Positions 21,094-29,342 are shown, counted from the first letter of the stretch. The stretch: 33,079 bases of DNA from Fibrobacter sp. (GCA_024398815.1 JAKSIL010000030.1:1-33079); one strand, 5' to 3'. A program made the numbers and translations. The notes: generated by a model not told the origin, from the sequence alone.

Positions 21094-22674
21094 TTATTTC
21101 TTCTTGCCTTTTTTCTTGGCTGGCTTCTTGGCCTTGGCTTTTGCCTTGCCTTTCTTTTTGGCCGGAGCGACTTCTTCTTCTGGTTCTTCTTCGACCTGAG
21201 GTTCAGGTTCGGCGTATTCGGGAGCCTGGTATTCTATGGCCGACGGCTGATCCGAGCTTGCTGCCTGGAGGGCTGCCTGTGCTTCGGCGACGTATTTGCC
21301 GTTGGGGAAGCGCTTCAGGTAAATTTCGTAGTCCTTGAGACGGTTGCCGCTCTTCACCAATTCGAAGATGCCCGTTTCCGCTTCGTCGCGGAAGGCTCCG
21401 TCTGGATTGTCGTTCAGGTAGTTCAAGTAGGCCTTGAATGTGTTCTGTGCCTGGATTTCGCGGAACTTGTGGTATTCGCCCAAGGTCTTCATCTTGGCTT
21501 CAACTTCGGCCCTGCGCGGAGAGTCCGGATAGTACTGCAGGTACATTTCCAACATTTCAGGATCGTTGCTGGCCATAACCTGTTCGAAACGGGAATCTTC
21601 CTGGCGAACTTGGTATTCCTTCAACTGGACCTTGCCGCTATCGAGGGATGCGTAAAGTTTTTCCTTGGTGGCGAGGTCTGCTGGATGGCAGAAGGCGAGG
21701 AAGCTTTCAAGAACGTCGGAGAACTGCGTGCGGGTGTAGGCTTCGCTCATGTCGGGAAGTTCGCCTTCGTCGTCCAGGAAGAAGCGGTAGTCGCGTTCAA
21801 TGGCCATGCAGTCCCAATCGGAGAGCGTGTCCTTGACTTCGCTGTTCTTGCGGAGCACATCATCACGGTCGTGGAGGGCGTAGCGCATGCGGCGGTCCCT
21901 GCGGCTTTCGCGGCCGAAGTCAATGGAAAGTTCGAGGCCTACGCGAACAGGCCATTTGTAGGAGACCTTTTCGAAGGTGACACCGGAATAGCCGGACGGG
22001 ATGCTCACGTCCTTGTTTTCCTTGGGAACCTTGTGGGTGGCCTTGATGTCTTCGTAGGGCAGGAATTCCTTACGGACATTGATGCCGATTTTGAAGTCGG
22101 CGTCCTGGAAAATTTCTCCGATGCGGTATTCAAGAGCGCCAGAAACAAAAGCTGTGGGAACATAGTCGGAATACTGGTCTGTGTTGCCGAGGTATTCGTC
22201 GTAGAAGGAGAAGAAGTGGAACCCATATCCGCCGAGCACGCGCATGTCGAAGTCACCAGCGATATTGAAGCTGAAACCGGCCATGATGGAGGGGGCGTAT
22301 GTCAAGAACGAGAGACTGCGGTCGAGATCCGGACCTTCCTTGCTCTTGCCCTTGTCGGTGTAGTGGAATTTGGGATGGTTGGCAATTTCGCCAAACTGGA
22401 TGGAGTTGACCTCGACACCGAGCCAAATGGTGAACGGAATGTCGGCCTTGGCGAACGGCGTGATGAGCGGGCTCCAAAGGAAACCAGCTGAAAGGGGAAC
22501 GGTCAAAACTTCCTCGTCGATTTTTTCGTCCAGCAATTCGGGATTCTTGTCCTCGAATTTCAAAAAGGCCGGTTCTGCTTGGATGTAGAACTGTGAACGC
22601 CAGTTGGAACGCTCAAAATCGGCTGCCTGGGCAGCTACGGTCAAAAGCAAAAAAGATATAAATAATTTACGCAT
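21094..22674 (-). CDS. Outer-membrane barrel protein with helical-repeat region and Lys-rich tail
   Basis: 526 aa from the ATG at 22674. The signal peptide (MRKLFISFLLLTVAAQA) precedes a beta-strand-rich region (about 20-260) with porin-like alternation (PLSAGFLWSPLITPFAKADIPFTIWLGVEV). After that the protein turns helical and acidic (about 270-460), with short tetratricopeptide-like units (MYLQYYPDSPRRAEVEAKMK, AYLNYLNDNPDGAFRDEAE, IYLKRFPNGKYVAEAQAAL). It ends in a Glu/Pro linker (PEPQVEEEPEEEVAP) and a Lys/Ala tail (AKKKGKAKAKAKKPAKKKGK). The tail could bind peptidoglycan teichuronic-like or nucleic polyanions; that is speculation. No SD; TAAATT lies 7 nt before the ATG. It sits at the end of the envelope gene cluster. 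Confidence 0.75.
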   Translation of the reverse strand: MRKLFISFLLLTVAAQAADFERSNWRSQFYIQAEPAFLKFEDKNPELLDEKIDEEVLTVPLSAGFLWSPLITPFAKADIPFTIWLGVEVNSIQFGEIANHPKFHYTDKGKSKEGPDLDRSLSFLTYAPSIMAGFSFNIAGDFDMRVLGGYGFHFFSFYDEYLGNTDQYSDYVPTAFVSGALEYRIGEIFQDADFKIGINVRKEFLPYEDIKATHKVPKENKDVSIPSGYSGVTFEKVSYKWPVRVGLELSIDFGRESRRDRRMRYALHDRDDVLRKNSEVKDTLSDWDCMAIERDYRFFLDDEGELPDMSEAYTRTQFSDVLESFLAFCHPADLATKEKLYASLDSGKVQLKEYQVRQEDSRFEQVMASNDPEMLEMYLQYYPDSPRRAEVEAKMKTLGEYHKFREIQAQNTFKAYLNYLNDNPDGAFRDEAETGIFELVKSGNRLKDYEIYLKRFPNGKYVAEAQAALQAASSDQPSAIEYQAPEYAEPEPQVEEEPEEEVAPAKKKGKAKAKAKKPAKKKGKKK

Positions 22675-22733
22675 CAACGAAAATTTAGCTTTTTATTGAA
22701 AAAAGTGGATTTTGAAAATCTCTTTGGAGGGCT

Positions 22734-24311
22734 TTAAAATGTGAAAAATAGACCCAATCCAAACAAAACAAGCCCTGTACCGACCAAACTCCCGCCGATA
22801 ATCATCTTTTTATCGCCCTTGTCTGCCAAATCCTTGTTCTTTTTCACTTTCTTCTGGTAATTGGCACCGTTGGTGTCGCCCGGCATGGAGAGCTCCTTTT
22901 TGATGTCGTCGGCGTCGTCGTAATCCTTGCTGCCGAGATACGCGAATAGGGCGCCCACGGCGACAGGAGCGATGGAGAGGCCCATAAGCATGTGGCCGAC
23001 ATGGAGCATCTTTCTGTCGTGAACCCATTCGTCCTGGGCTTTGATGGCTTCGGGACTCGTGAGGCTCTGCAAATCGACGCTTATGGTGGTTTCTGCCGTG
23101 GGGGCGATGAAGAATGTCACGAGGGAGTCGCGGTAGCCCTGCTTGCGCAAGATGACGCTGGCCATGCCCGGTTCGAATACATTGAATTTGCTTGGAGTCG
23201 TTCCCAACGCCTTGCTTTTTTTGGAGATGGGTTCGTTCGACTTGAAAATTTCTGCATTGATTGGATTCGTGATGATGTGGACTTCCGGCATGATTCGCTT
23301 GAGCTTCATGGATATCTTCGCCGTGTCGCCGGGGATCGGCAAAACGGATGCTTGTCCGCCCCACATGTGGGCGTCTACGTTCCAGTAGGCGTAGAATTCA
23401 ACGCGGTTGGTGTCGCTTACGGCGAACGTGCAAGGGGATTTGCAAATGGCGTTGACGTCGGGCCTTGTAATTGTTGCGCCTTCGGGGTCCGTTTCGATGA
23501 ACACGAAGCTCTTTTTGCTTTTCTTCGTTTCGAGAACAACGCCTTTTGCCTGCAATACAAGGTTCGTGAGGCGGTTTAAAGAGAAGGCGTCGCTCAAGGG
23601 ACTTTTGGCTGAGACTTTGATTCGTGCCTTGTGGATGGTGGGTAAGTCTTCTTCGTACAAAATTTGAGTGAGCTCTATGCCTAGGCTGTCTCCGGAACTT
23701 TCTCGGCTTGTCTTTTCAAAGTAAATGGTCTTGACACCTTTGGAACGTAGAGCTTGCTGTATGCACAGGTCGTCATTGCATTCGGGAAATTCATTTTTCG
23801 AAACGTTCTGTACGGAGTCGCCGCTTTCCGTTATCAACTGGCTTGTTGCAGAAAAGATTTGTCTTGCCAAAGAGGAGTCCAGATCAGGACTTTCGTAAGC
23901 GATAAATGTCGATGATGCGTAATTGGTTTCGGAAATGGTGGGCGATTCGATAGCATTTGTCGAGTCGACAGTGGCGACGGTGGCAGAATCGGCGGTGGAG
24001 TCAATCGTGGCTGCGGCTAAGGTGTCTGCTGCGGAGGTGTCTGCACTAGCTTTTACCGCTGCGGTATCGGAAAGTAAATCTTTTCCGTTATCGTCGACAA
24101 TGCTCTTGAATTGGCTTTTGGCTATCCTTACAACAGTAAATTTATTTTGTATGTAACCGCCCAGCTGGACAGTGTCGTTTTCGATTCCGATGAACTGCGC
24201 GCGTTGCTTTGTCCCTGACAAAAGTTCTACGTTGGCCATGGGCCCTTGCTGCTCTGCCGCAAAGACTACCGCAGAAACAATAAGAACAAGTGCTGTTAGA
24301 TAGTGTTTCAT
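22734..24311 (-). CDS. PEGA-domain membrane protein
   Basis: 525 aa. The signal peptide MKHYLTALVLIVSAVVFAAEQQ leads into a small beta-domain (VELLSGTKQRAQFIGIENDTVQLGGYI). A low-complexity Ala/Thr/Ser/Asp stretch (about 80-125) follows. Then come a domain with a likely disulfide (ECNDDLC) and two PEGA-type repeats (FVFIETDPEGATITRPD and VHIITNPINAEIFKSNEPI … PSKFNVFEPG). The last 90 residues have two transmembrane helices (LMGLSIAPVAVGALFAYLG and IIGGSLVGTGLVLFGLGLFF) separated by a charged loop. PEGA domains occur in surface-layer and cell-wall-linked proteins. The last 90 residues match the end of the next gene upstream (24319-24966). It lies 7 nt from that gene, in the same operon. Confidence 0.75.
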   Translation of the reverse strand: MKHYLTALVLIVSAVVFAAEQQGPMANVELLSGTKQRAQFIGIENDTVQLGGYIQNKFTVVRIAKSQFKSIVDDNGKDLLSDTAAVKASADTSAADTLAAATIDSTADSATVATVDSTNAIESPTISETNYASSTFIAYESPDLDSSLARQIFSATSQLITESGDSVQNVSKNEFPECNDDLCIQQALRSKGVKTIYFEKTSRESSGDSLGIELTQILYEEDLPTIHKARIKVSAKSPLSDAFSLNRLTNLVLQAKGVVLETKKSKKSFVFIETDPEGATITRPDVNAICKSPCTFAVSDTNRVEFYAYWNVDAHMWGGQASVLPIPGDTAKISMKLKRIMPEVHIITNPINAEIFKSNEPISKKSKALGTTPSKFNVFEPGMASVILRKQGYRDSLVTFFIAPTAETTISVDLQSLTSPEAIKAQDEWVHDRKMLHVGHMLMGLSIAPVAVGALFAYLGSKDYDDADDIKKELSMPGDTNGANYQKKVKKNKDLADKGDKKMIIGGSLVGTGLVLFGLGLFFTF

Positions 24312-24318
24312 AATAAAC

Positions 24319-24966
24319 CTAGAACGATAGAATTATGCCTGTTGTTAAAATGATTCCCCCAGCGATTAAACCTGCGAACATTGCTTTTTTTGCAGTCTTC
24401 GCATTGCTCTTGTGGTCGCTGAATTCGTCAATTTCATTTTGATAAGAGTCGCCGTTTTGAATGCGACTGTTTTCGATATATTTCTTGTTGTCTTTGGACA
24501 AGTCAATTTCGTGCTTGGCGATTAATGCCGCTACACCGCCGGCTGCCAGAGGAATCGTAGAAACGAGCATTAAACGGTGCCCGATTTGTCTGCGGATTCT
24601 GTGGGCTACAATCTTGTTTTGCTTTTGCGTTTCCTGGATGTCGTAAGTTTGACGCAAAGAAACATTCAAGTACGAGGTGTCTTTTGTCGATAGCCGGATG
24701 TCAATGGTGGTGTCGGCATACTCGGGCCTGAAAAGAGTGACGATGATGTGGTCCTCGTTTCCGGGAACTTCAATGATGTCGGGTAGGGTATAGTCCGGGT
24801 CGCTTGCGAAATCCGGGTTTGACGTGTTGATGAACGCGTCGGCGTCAAGTGGATTTGTAAGCAATTTTAGATAACGCTGCGGAACGCCTTTTTCGGAAAT
24901 GGAATCGTTTTCCGAAGCGAAGGCACAGAAGGCTATGAGCAATATGGACCAGATAATCTTTTTCAT
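24319..24966 (-). CDS. PEGA-like membrane protein with shared C-terminal module
   Basis: 215 aa. The signal peptide MKKIIWSILLIAFCAFASE precedes a short PEGA-like beta region (KLLTNPLDADAFINTSNPDF … VTLFRPEYADTTIDIRL), then a basic helix and two transmembrane segments (HRLMLVSTIPLAAGGVAALIA and AMFAGLIAGGIILTTGIILSF). The C-terminal half lines up with the end of the 525-aa protein: (H/Q)(V/I)GH-x-LM-x2-S-x2-P-x-A-x-G, a charged loop with YQ, then a Gly-rich helix ending in SF/TF. Its start overlaps the stop of the upstream lipoprotein gene (ATGA), showing translational coupling. Role unknown; envelope anchoring is inferred. Confidence 0.75.
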   Translation of the reverse strand: MKKIIWSILLIAFCAFASENDSISEKGVPQRYLKLLTNPLDADAFINTSNPDFASDPDYTLPDIIEVPGNEDHIIVTLFRPEYADTTIDIRLSTKDTSYLNVSLRQTYDIQETQKQNKIVAHRIRRQIGHRLMLVSTIPLAAGGVAALIAKHEIDLSKDNKKYIENSRIQNGDSYQNEIDEFSDHKSNAKTAKKAMFAGLIAGGIILTTGIILSF

Positions 24967-26306
24967 TTCCAGTATCCGTCCATTAAATAAGGACCTTCAA
25001 CATAAAGGGAATCGTTATTGGATTTGACGTTCCAGTAAAAGTCTGCGGCTGTATTTTTCGCGTAATCCTCAAGATAAATTTGCAGCATGCACTTGCTTTT
25101 GCAGAAATTGTCTAGCTCCAGAACTCCGTTTTGGTAATAGGTGTCTAGAGTGTCGTTTCCTGTAAAGGCGACAATTTTTTCTCCGTTTACGCCGGATCCA
25201 TTGTCGAAAACGTTGAATTTTATGCCTTCCCGTGCGTCGAAGGCTCTTTTGGTAGGTTCGTATTCAGGAGGTATGGAATCGATGAAATAGACGGTGTCTG
25301 CTTGGTAGCGTGTGGCGATTGGAACGTCAATTGTGAATTCCTGCTTGCCGTATTCGCTCAATTGTTTTTCTTCCAGTGAAACCGTAATTTGCGTTTGCGT
25401 TGGAACTGTGAACGAAATCGTATTGCGGGGCTCGCGGTTATTCCATTTGGCGATAGTATCGCCCGATGCACTGATAAGCGATATCAATGAACTTGCAGAA
25501 TTTACTGAACAGCAGTTCTTGTATACGAACGGAACTTCAATAATTGCGGAATCGGGCTTGCCGAGAACTGTCGAAAAACTGAAAACTTTTGAGGAGTCTT
25601 TTTCTGCGAAGTAATCGTTTGTACTGTTGTAGACTTTTAGACCCCAGTAAATGGTCGTGTCGCTAGGGAATATTCCGTTGAGGTTCGCTCCGTCGTGGCA
25701 ATTGACTTCACCCAAGGGCGTTTTCCAGACAAGTTTTCGGTCTGGCGATGCGTACACGTAGCAACGGGAGGTTTCCCATTCGTCGATGCCGTTGACGGAC
25801 CAACGCAATTTGATGGTGGTGTCCTTGTCGGCGGTAATGTAGTTTGCCTTGTCTTCCGGAGAAAGTAAATCTATTGAAATGGGTGTGTTTACATATATGT
25901 CAAGAGTGTCTTTTAGCGTGTCGCCGTAAAAGTCCACTGCGTTGAGATAGGCTTGGAAGTGACCGGGTTCGTTGAAGGTGTAGCGGAATATGGGAATGTT
26001 GAACGACTCGTCGCCAAGAAGCCAAAGAACACTTTCCAGATTGTCGGTAGTCTTGTCCGAGGCGATATAGGAGTCGTTTAGAGTGTACATGGCGCAGATT
26101 TTTACATCTTGGTTGACTCGAATGTAGGCTGTCTTTGAAGGCGTGTATGCGGCTTGGGGCTCTCCGGAATAGCGGTCTGGAACGACAAAAATGAATTGCT
26201 TTAAATTCTCTTGTTTGTCGTCGTCGTACAGAACACTGTTTCCGCAGCTGTTCAAGAGGAACAGGGTCAAAACAACCAGGGACAATGTAAAAATGGTTTT
26301 ATTCAT
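24963..26306 (-). CDS. Lipoprotein with Ig/FnIII-like domains (paralogue 3)
   Basis: 447 aa. Signal peptide with lipobox LLNSC (Cys21). A first PKD/Ig-like region ends in FYGDTLKDTLDIYVNTPISIDLLSP, followed by a fibronectin III-like region with a Trp (TIKLRWSVNGIDEW). The rest is beta-rich with several cysteines (CHDG, NCCSV, FCKSKCML) that may form disulfides. Two neighbouring upstream genes carry the same domain order and the same (Y/F)GDTLxDTL motif, so the three arose by duplication. Its start lies in an 8-nt overlap with the upstream gene, and its stop overlaps the start of the PEGA-like gene by 4 nt. Probably a cell-surface or outer-membrane lipoprotein; no ligand can be named. Confidence 0.78.
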   Translation of the reverse strand: MNKTIFTLSLVVLTLFLLNSCGNSVLYDDDKQENLKQFIFVVPDRYSGEPQAAYTPSKTAYIRVNQDVKICAMYTLNDSYIASDKTTDNLESVLWLLGDESFNIPIFRYTFNEPGHFQAYLNAVDFYGDTLKDTLDIYVNTPISIDLLSPEDKANYITADKDTTIKLRWSVNGIDEWETSRCYVYASPDRKLVWKTPLGEVNCHDGANLNGIFPSDTTIYWGLKVYNSTNDYFAEKDSSKVFSFSTVLGKPDSAIIEVPFVYKNCCSVNSASSLISLISASGDTIAKWNNREPRNTISFTVPTQTQITVSLEEKQLSEYGKQEFTIDVPIATRYQADTVYFIDSIPPEYEPTKRAFDAREGIKFNVFDNGSGVNGEKIVAFTGNDTLDTYYQNGVLELDNFCKSKCMLQIYLEDYAKNTAADFYWNVKSNNDSLYVEGPYLMDGYWK

Positions 26307-27594
26307 CGTGCTTTGCCTCCACGATGAATGTTCTAGCGGATTTATTCGATGCCAAGTCTTTGACTTTAATCGATAGCAACTGGATTACTTTGGACTTGGG
26401 CAAAAAGACCATCAAGGTGTCGTTACTGGTACTGTAGAGATCTGTTGGCTTGCCGTTGATTCCTACTTCCAAGAAATTGCCGGAAATGGGGTGCCCATTG
26501 TCCTGGACTTCAAAATAAAGAGTGTCGGCGAAAAGAATAGTGTCGGTGGTGGAAGCCCCTATAAATTTGATGGATGGTGCGATGCTGTCGACAAGCTCTG
26601 TTTCGGAAATGTCAAGAACCTCGTTTGGAACGAGATTGATTCTTTGCTTGAAGGGAGCGTATTCCGGATGAGAGGGTGAACTTATCTGGAGCGTGTAGGT
26701 GCCGGGCTTGATGGGGCTGAATCTATATTTGAAATATTTCTTGCAGATTTCTTTTCCCGAGTCGCTGGCGACGACATTGTTCAGGGAATCTTGAATTTGC
26801 ACGATGTACAAAAGGGAATCCTCAAAGGCTTGCAAGTCGAGTGTGTGGCCTTTTACAGAACCCATGAGTGCGCTTTCTTTTGATGACCCGCCCGTGTAAA
26901 ACTTGTTTGAAAAAAGTTCTTCCGTGTTGGTGTACATTTCGTTTTTGATGTTCACTTGCCAAGTGTATTGAGTGAACATATCGAGGCTTCCCCAATAGGA
27001 AAAGTAGGATGTGTTGAGAGTTGTATCTACGATAACCTCTTCGCTATTGGAACTGGATGATTTTTTTAGGGTGAACCGATAAAGAAGCTCGTATGTGGAA
27101 TCCGGATCGTAAGCGGTCCAAGCGAAATGTACGCCTCCATGCGTGGGCATTCCGTTGGATTGGTTCGCGGGAATGACATTTGTGCTGTTGATGATGGGTG
27201 GGCTTTGCACCCATAAATGGAGCGTGTCGCTAAGGGTGTCGCCAAAGTAGTCTATCAGGACAAATACGACTTCGTGCCTGCCGGGAGAATCGACGGATCC
27301 GCGGAAGCTGAATTCGGAAGCCATGAAATCTCCGTCGATGGTCCAATAGTATTTTTTTGTCCTGATGGATTTGGAAGGACTTACGTTCGCTACAAAGATG
27401 ATGGAGTCCGCGGGACTTATGGTATCGGCCTTCACTTGGCTTTCTGACGGGTCAAAAGCGGATGTCATGTAGGCGGAAACGAAAATGGGGGTTGCGTCGT
27501 TTTCGTTAAAAATGTAATCGTCGCTGTTCGTGCACGATAAAAAGAATATCGCGGAAAATAGGAAAATGACGATTGCTGTAGACTGTCGAATCAT
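26299..27594 (-). CDS. Lipoprotein with Ig/FnIII-like domains (paralogue 2)
   Basis: 431 aa from the ATG at 27594; an in-frame TTG at 27609 is less likely. Signal peptide MIRQSTAIVIFLFSAIFFLSC with lipobox FLSC (Cys21). The PKD/Ig-like region (KKYYWTIDGDFMASEF…VVFVLIDYFGDTLSDTLHLWVQSPPI) is followed by a fibronectin III-like region (HFAWTAYDPDSTYELLYRF) and further beta-rich domains, including a segment like carboxypeptidase-regulatory folds (GTYTLQISSPSHPEYAPF). The ATG overlaps the stop of the upstream lipoprotein gene (ATGA). Same family as the genes at 24963 and 27591. Surface location inferred from the lipobox. Confidence 0.78.
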   Translation of the reverse strand: MIRQSTAIVIFLFSAIFFLSCTNSDDYIFNENDATPIFVSAYMTSAFDPSESQVKADTISPADSIIFVANVSPSKSIRTKKYYWTIDGDFMASEFSFRGSVDSPGRHEVVFVLIDYFGDTLSDTLHLWVQSPPIINSTNVIPANQSNGMPTHGGVHFAWTAYDPDSTYELLYRFTLKKSSSSNSEEVIVDTTLNTSYFSYWGSLDMFTQYTWQVNIKNEMYTNTEELFSNKFYTGGSSKESALMGSVKGHTLDLQAFEDSLLYIVQIQDSLNNVVASDSGKEICKKYFKYRFSPIKPGTYTLQISSPSHPEYAPFKQRINLVPNEVLDISETELVDSIAPSIKFIGASTTDTILFADTLYFEVQDNGHPISGNFLEVGINGKPTDLYSTSNDTLMVFLPKSKVIQLLSIKVKDLASNKSARTFIVEAKHDE

Positions 27595-28301
27595 CTTTCC
27601 CCCGAGCAATCGCTTATGAAGAATGTACGAGTCTGCAAGGTGTCGCTGTCGCCATAGGAGTCTGCAACAATCACGCTAAAGCTGTGCTTTCCGTCTGAAA
27701 ATCCGGATTGCATCACGCTTGTCAAGGAACCGACAAAGTATTCCTCTTTGTCAATAATTAGCGTGTAGAAATTTTTGTCGCCGTAGGAGTAGTCTACATC
27801 GTATGAATTCCAGCTGAACGATATGGACGTGCGCTTGTTGGCGCAAAGTGTATCGTTGTCGACGGGTGAAGTTTTTTCGTCAAAGTGAGGAGGGGTGTTT
27901 GATATGATGTTGAAAGTGTCTTTGTAAACGTTCCCTTCCTGGTCAGTTGCTTTCAAAATGTTAGGAATCTCTTTGGACGAGGCATAGGGCGGAATGGAGA
28001 AAGAGTCTCCGCTTCCAAGTTTGGTGTCGTCATGGTACCATTTAAAGGAAATCTCTTTTTTGTATTGCCTTGGATAAACTTCTGCGCGAAGCGTAGCCTC
28101 GCTGCTTGGGTGAATCTTGAGTAGCGTCGAATCGCTAATATCTTCTTGAGAAACGAATATGCCAATGCGTTCAATTTTTTTTGATGTGTCTGGATACGAC
28201 GGCGCGTCTAGGCATGCCGCAACTAGAGTGCACGAAAAAAGCGCGGCAAGACCTTTGCCGAAGTGCAAAAGAGCTCTAGTTGAACGGTTACGTTGTTCCA
28301 T
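27591..28301 (-). CDS. Lipoprotein with Ig/FnIII-like domains (paralogue 1, short)
   Basis: 236 aa, first gene of the envelope cluster. A longish signal peptide ends in lipobox LVAAC (Cys30). The mature part has one Ig-like region (FKWYHDDTKLGSGDSF … DQEGNVYKDTFNIISNTPP) and one fibronectin III-like region (SISFSWNSYDVDYSYGDKNFYTLII), ending with a cysteine tail (FFISDCSGER). It corresponds to the N-terminal half of the two larger paralogues. There is no Shine-Dalgarno; TAGATT lies 8 nt before the ATG (28315-28310), so the message may be leaderless. Its start codon is only 29 bp from that of xseB on the other strand. Confidence 0.75.
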   Translation of the reverse strand: MEQRNRSTRALLHFGKGLAALFSCTLVAACLDAPSYPDTSKKIERIGIFVSQEDISDSTLLKIHPSSEATLRAEVYPRQYKKEISFKWYHDDTKLGSGDSFSIPPYASSKEIPNILKATDQEGNVYKDTFNIISNTPPHFDEKTSPVDNDTLCANKRTSISFSWNSYDVDYSYGDKNFYTLIIDKEEYFVGSLTSVMQSGFSDGKHSFSVIVADSYGDSDTLQTRTFFISDCSGER

Positions 28302-28309
28302 CGTCGTTA

Positions 28310-28323
28310 AATCTAACTATATT
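28310..28323. promoter_or_regulatory. Back-to-back -10 elements of divergent genes
   Basis: On the minus strand TAGATT (28315-28310) lies 8 nt before the lipoprotein ATG. On the plus strand TATATT (28318-28323) lies 7 nt before the xseB ATG. They are 2 bp apart, so the two polymerases cannot bind at once and the -35 regions must lie inside the opposite gene. Confidence 0.5.
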
Positions 28324-28330
28324 CGTTCAC

Positions 28331-28555
28331 ATGAGTACGGAAAATTTTGAATATAAAAACGCAATGACTCGCCTAGAAGCCATTTTGCAGCGTATAGACA
28401 ACTCGGAAATGGAAATTGATGAACTTGCGGGTCAGGTTCAAGAAGCTACGATGCTTTTGCGTAAGTGCCGTCAAATTTTATTGGACACGGAAAAGAGCGT
28501 CCAGCAGGCGCTGGATTCGTTGAATGGGGAGCCGGATGACAATTCCAGCCATTGA
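28331..28555 (+). CDS. xseB: Exodeoxyribonuclease VII small subunit
   Basis: 74 aa, usual length for XseB (about 75-80). The family pattern F-E-x-x-x-x-L-E-x-I-(V/L)-x-x-(L/I)-(D/E) is seen as NFEYKNAMTRLEAILQRIDNSEMEIDELAGQVQEA, forming the two-helix coiled coil that binds XseA in the ExoVII complex. ExoVII degrades single-stranded DNA from both ends. The start at 28331 fits the family; an in-frame ATG at 28280 would add 17 residues that do not belong. No Shine-Dalgarno is present and TATATT sits 7 nt upstream, so translation may begin at the 5' end of the message. xseA is not in the window. The ABC ATPase gene starts inside its last codons (20-nt overlap). Confidence 0.88.
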   Translation: MSTENFEYKNAMTRLEAILQRIDNSEMEIDELAGQVQEATMLLRKCRQILLDTEKSVQQALDSLNGEPDDNSSH

Positions 28556-29342
28556 GGTTGACGGACTTTCGGTTCGGTTTCCTATCCGTGGGGGTGTTCT
28601 TGGCAAGGTCAAGGACTATTTTGTCGCTGTAGACAATGTTTCGTTTGTTCTGCCCCAGGGAAAGATTCTTGCGGTTGTCGGGGAATCCGGCTGTGGCAAG
28701 TCGACTTTGGTCAAGTCCTTGGTTGGGCTTGTTCCTATGGCGTCTGGTAGTTTCAAACTGTTTGGAAAATCGGTGAAGGACGGAAAATGGTCGGATGGTT
28801 CGAAAGGCTCGGAAAAGAGGGCCTGCGACTTGATGCAGATGATTTTTCAGGATCCGTTCAGCAGCTTGAATCCAAGACAGACCATCACCGAAATCTTGAC
28901 GTCTCCGTTGATGGCTCGTGGTGTTTCTTATAGCGATGCTTGCGCAAGGGCCCGCGGAATGTTGGATCGCGTTTCGATTCCGTCTCTTGCTATGGAAAAG
29001 TTTCCGCATGAATTTTCAGGCGGGCAGCGTCAGCGCCTTTGCATAGCACGAAGCTTGATGGTTGAACCTAAAGTGCTGTTGTGCGACGAGGTGACGAGCG
29101 CCTTGGACGTTTCTGTGCAGGCGCAAATTCTGCACTTGCTCGATGACTTGCGCAATGAGCTTGGGCTCAGCATCATCTTTATAAGCCATGACATGCAGGT
29201 GGTTAGGGCTCTTAGTGACGAGGTCCTGGTGATGTACTTTGGACATGTCGTGGAACACGGACCGGCGGACAAGGTCCTCGTGGAACCGCAGCATGAATAC
29301 ACGCGAAAGCTCTTGGCTAGCGTGCCTACGATAAAGCGTTGA
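28536..29342 (+). CDS. Oligopeptide/dipeptide-type ABC transporter ATP-binding protein
   Basis: 268 aa from the ATG at 28536 (GGGGAG just upstream; another ATG at 28524 is in frame). Walker A GESGCGKST (49-57), Q-loop IFQDPFSSLNP, signature FSGGQRQRL (from 160), Walker B VLLCDEVTSALD (E185) and H-loop ISHD are all present, so it should be an active ATPase. The sequence around FQDPFSSLNPRQT and the C-terminal YTRKLLASVP are typical of OppF/DppF/GsiA subunits that power uptake of peptides. No permease or binding protein lies next to it, so its partners are elsewhere, and 'OppF-like' is as far as the name can go. Translation is coupled to xseB by a 20-nt overlap. Confidence 0.88.
   Translation: MTIPAIEVDGLSVRFPIRGGVLGKVKDYFVAVDNVSFVLPQGKILAVVGESGCGKSTLVKSLVGLVPMASGSFKLFGKSVKDGKWSDGSKGSEKRACDLMQMIFQDPFSSLNPRQTITEILTSPLMARGVSYSDACARARGMLDRVSIPSLAMEKFPHEFSGGQRQRLCIARSLMVEPKVLLCDEVTSALDVSVQAQILHLLDDLRNELGLSIIFISHDMQVVRALSDEVLVMYFGHVVEHGPADKVLVEPQHEYTRKLLASVPTIKR

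Noticed and set aside
21091..22491. Plus-strand open frame of 466 codons opposite the barrel protein gene
   Set aside because: Low-complexity Val/Phe/Glu sequence with no site for initiation; the minus-strand frame has a signal peptide and repeat units.
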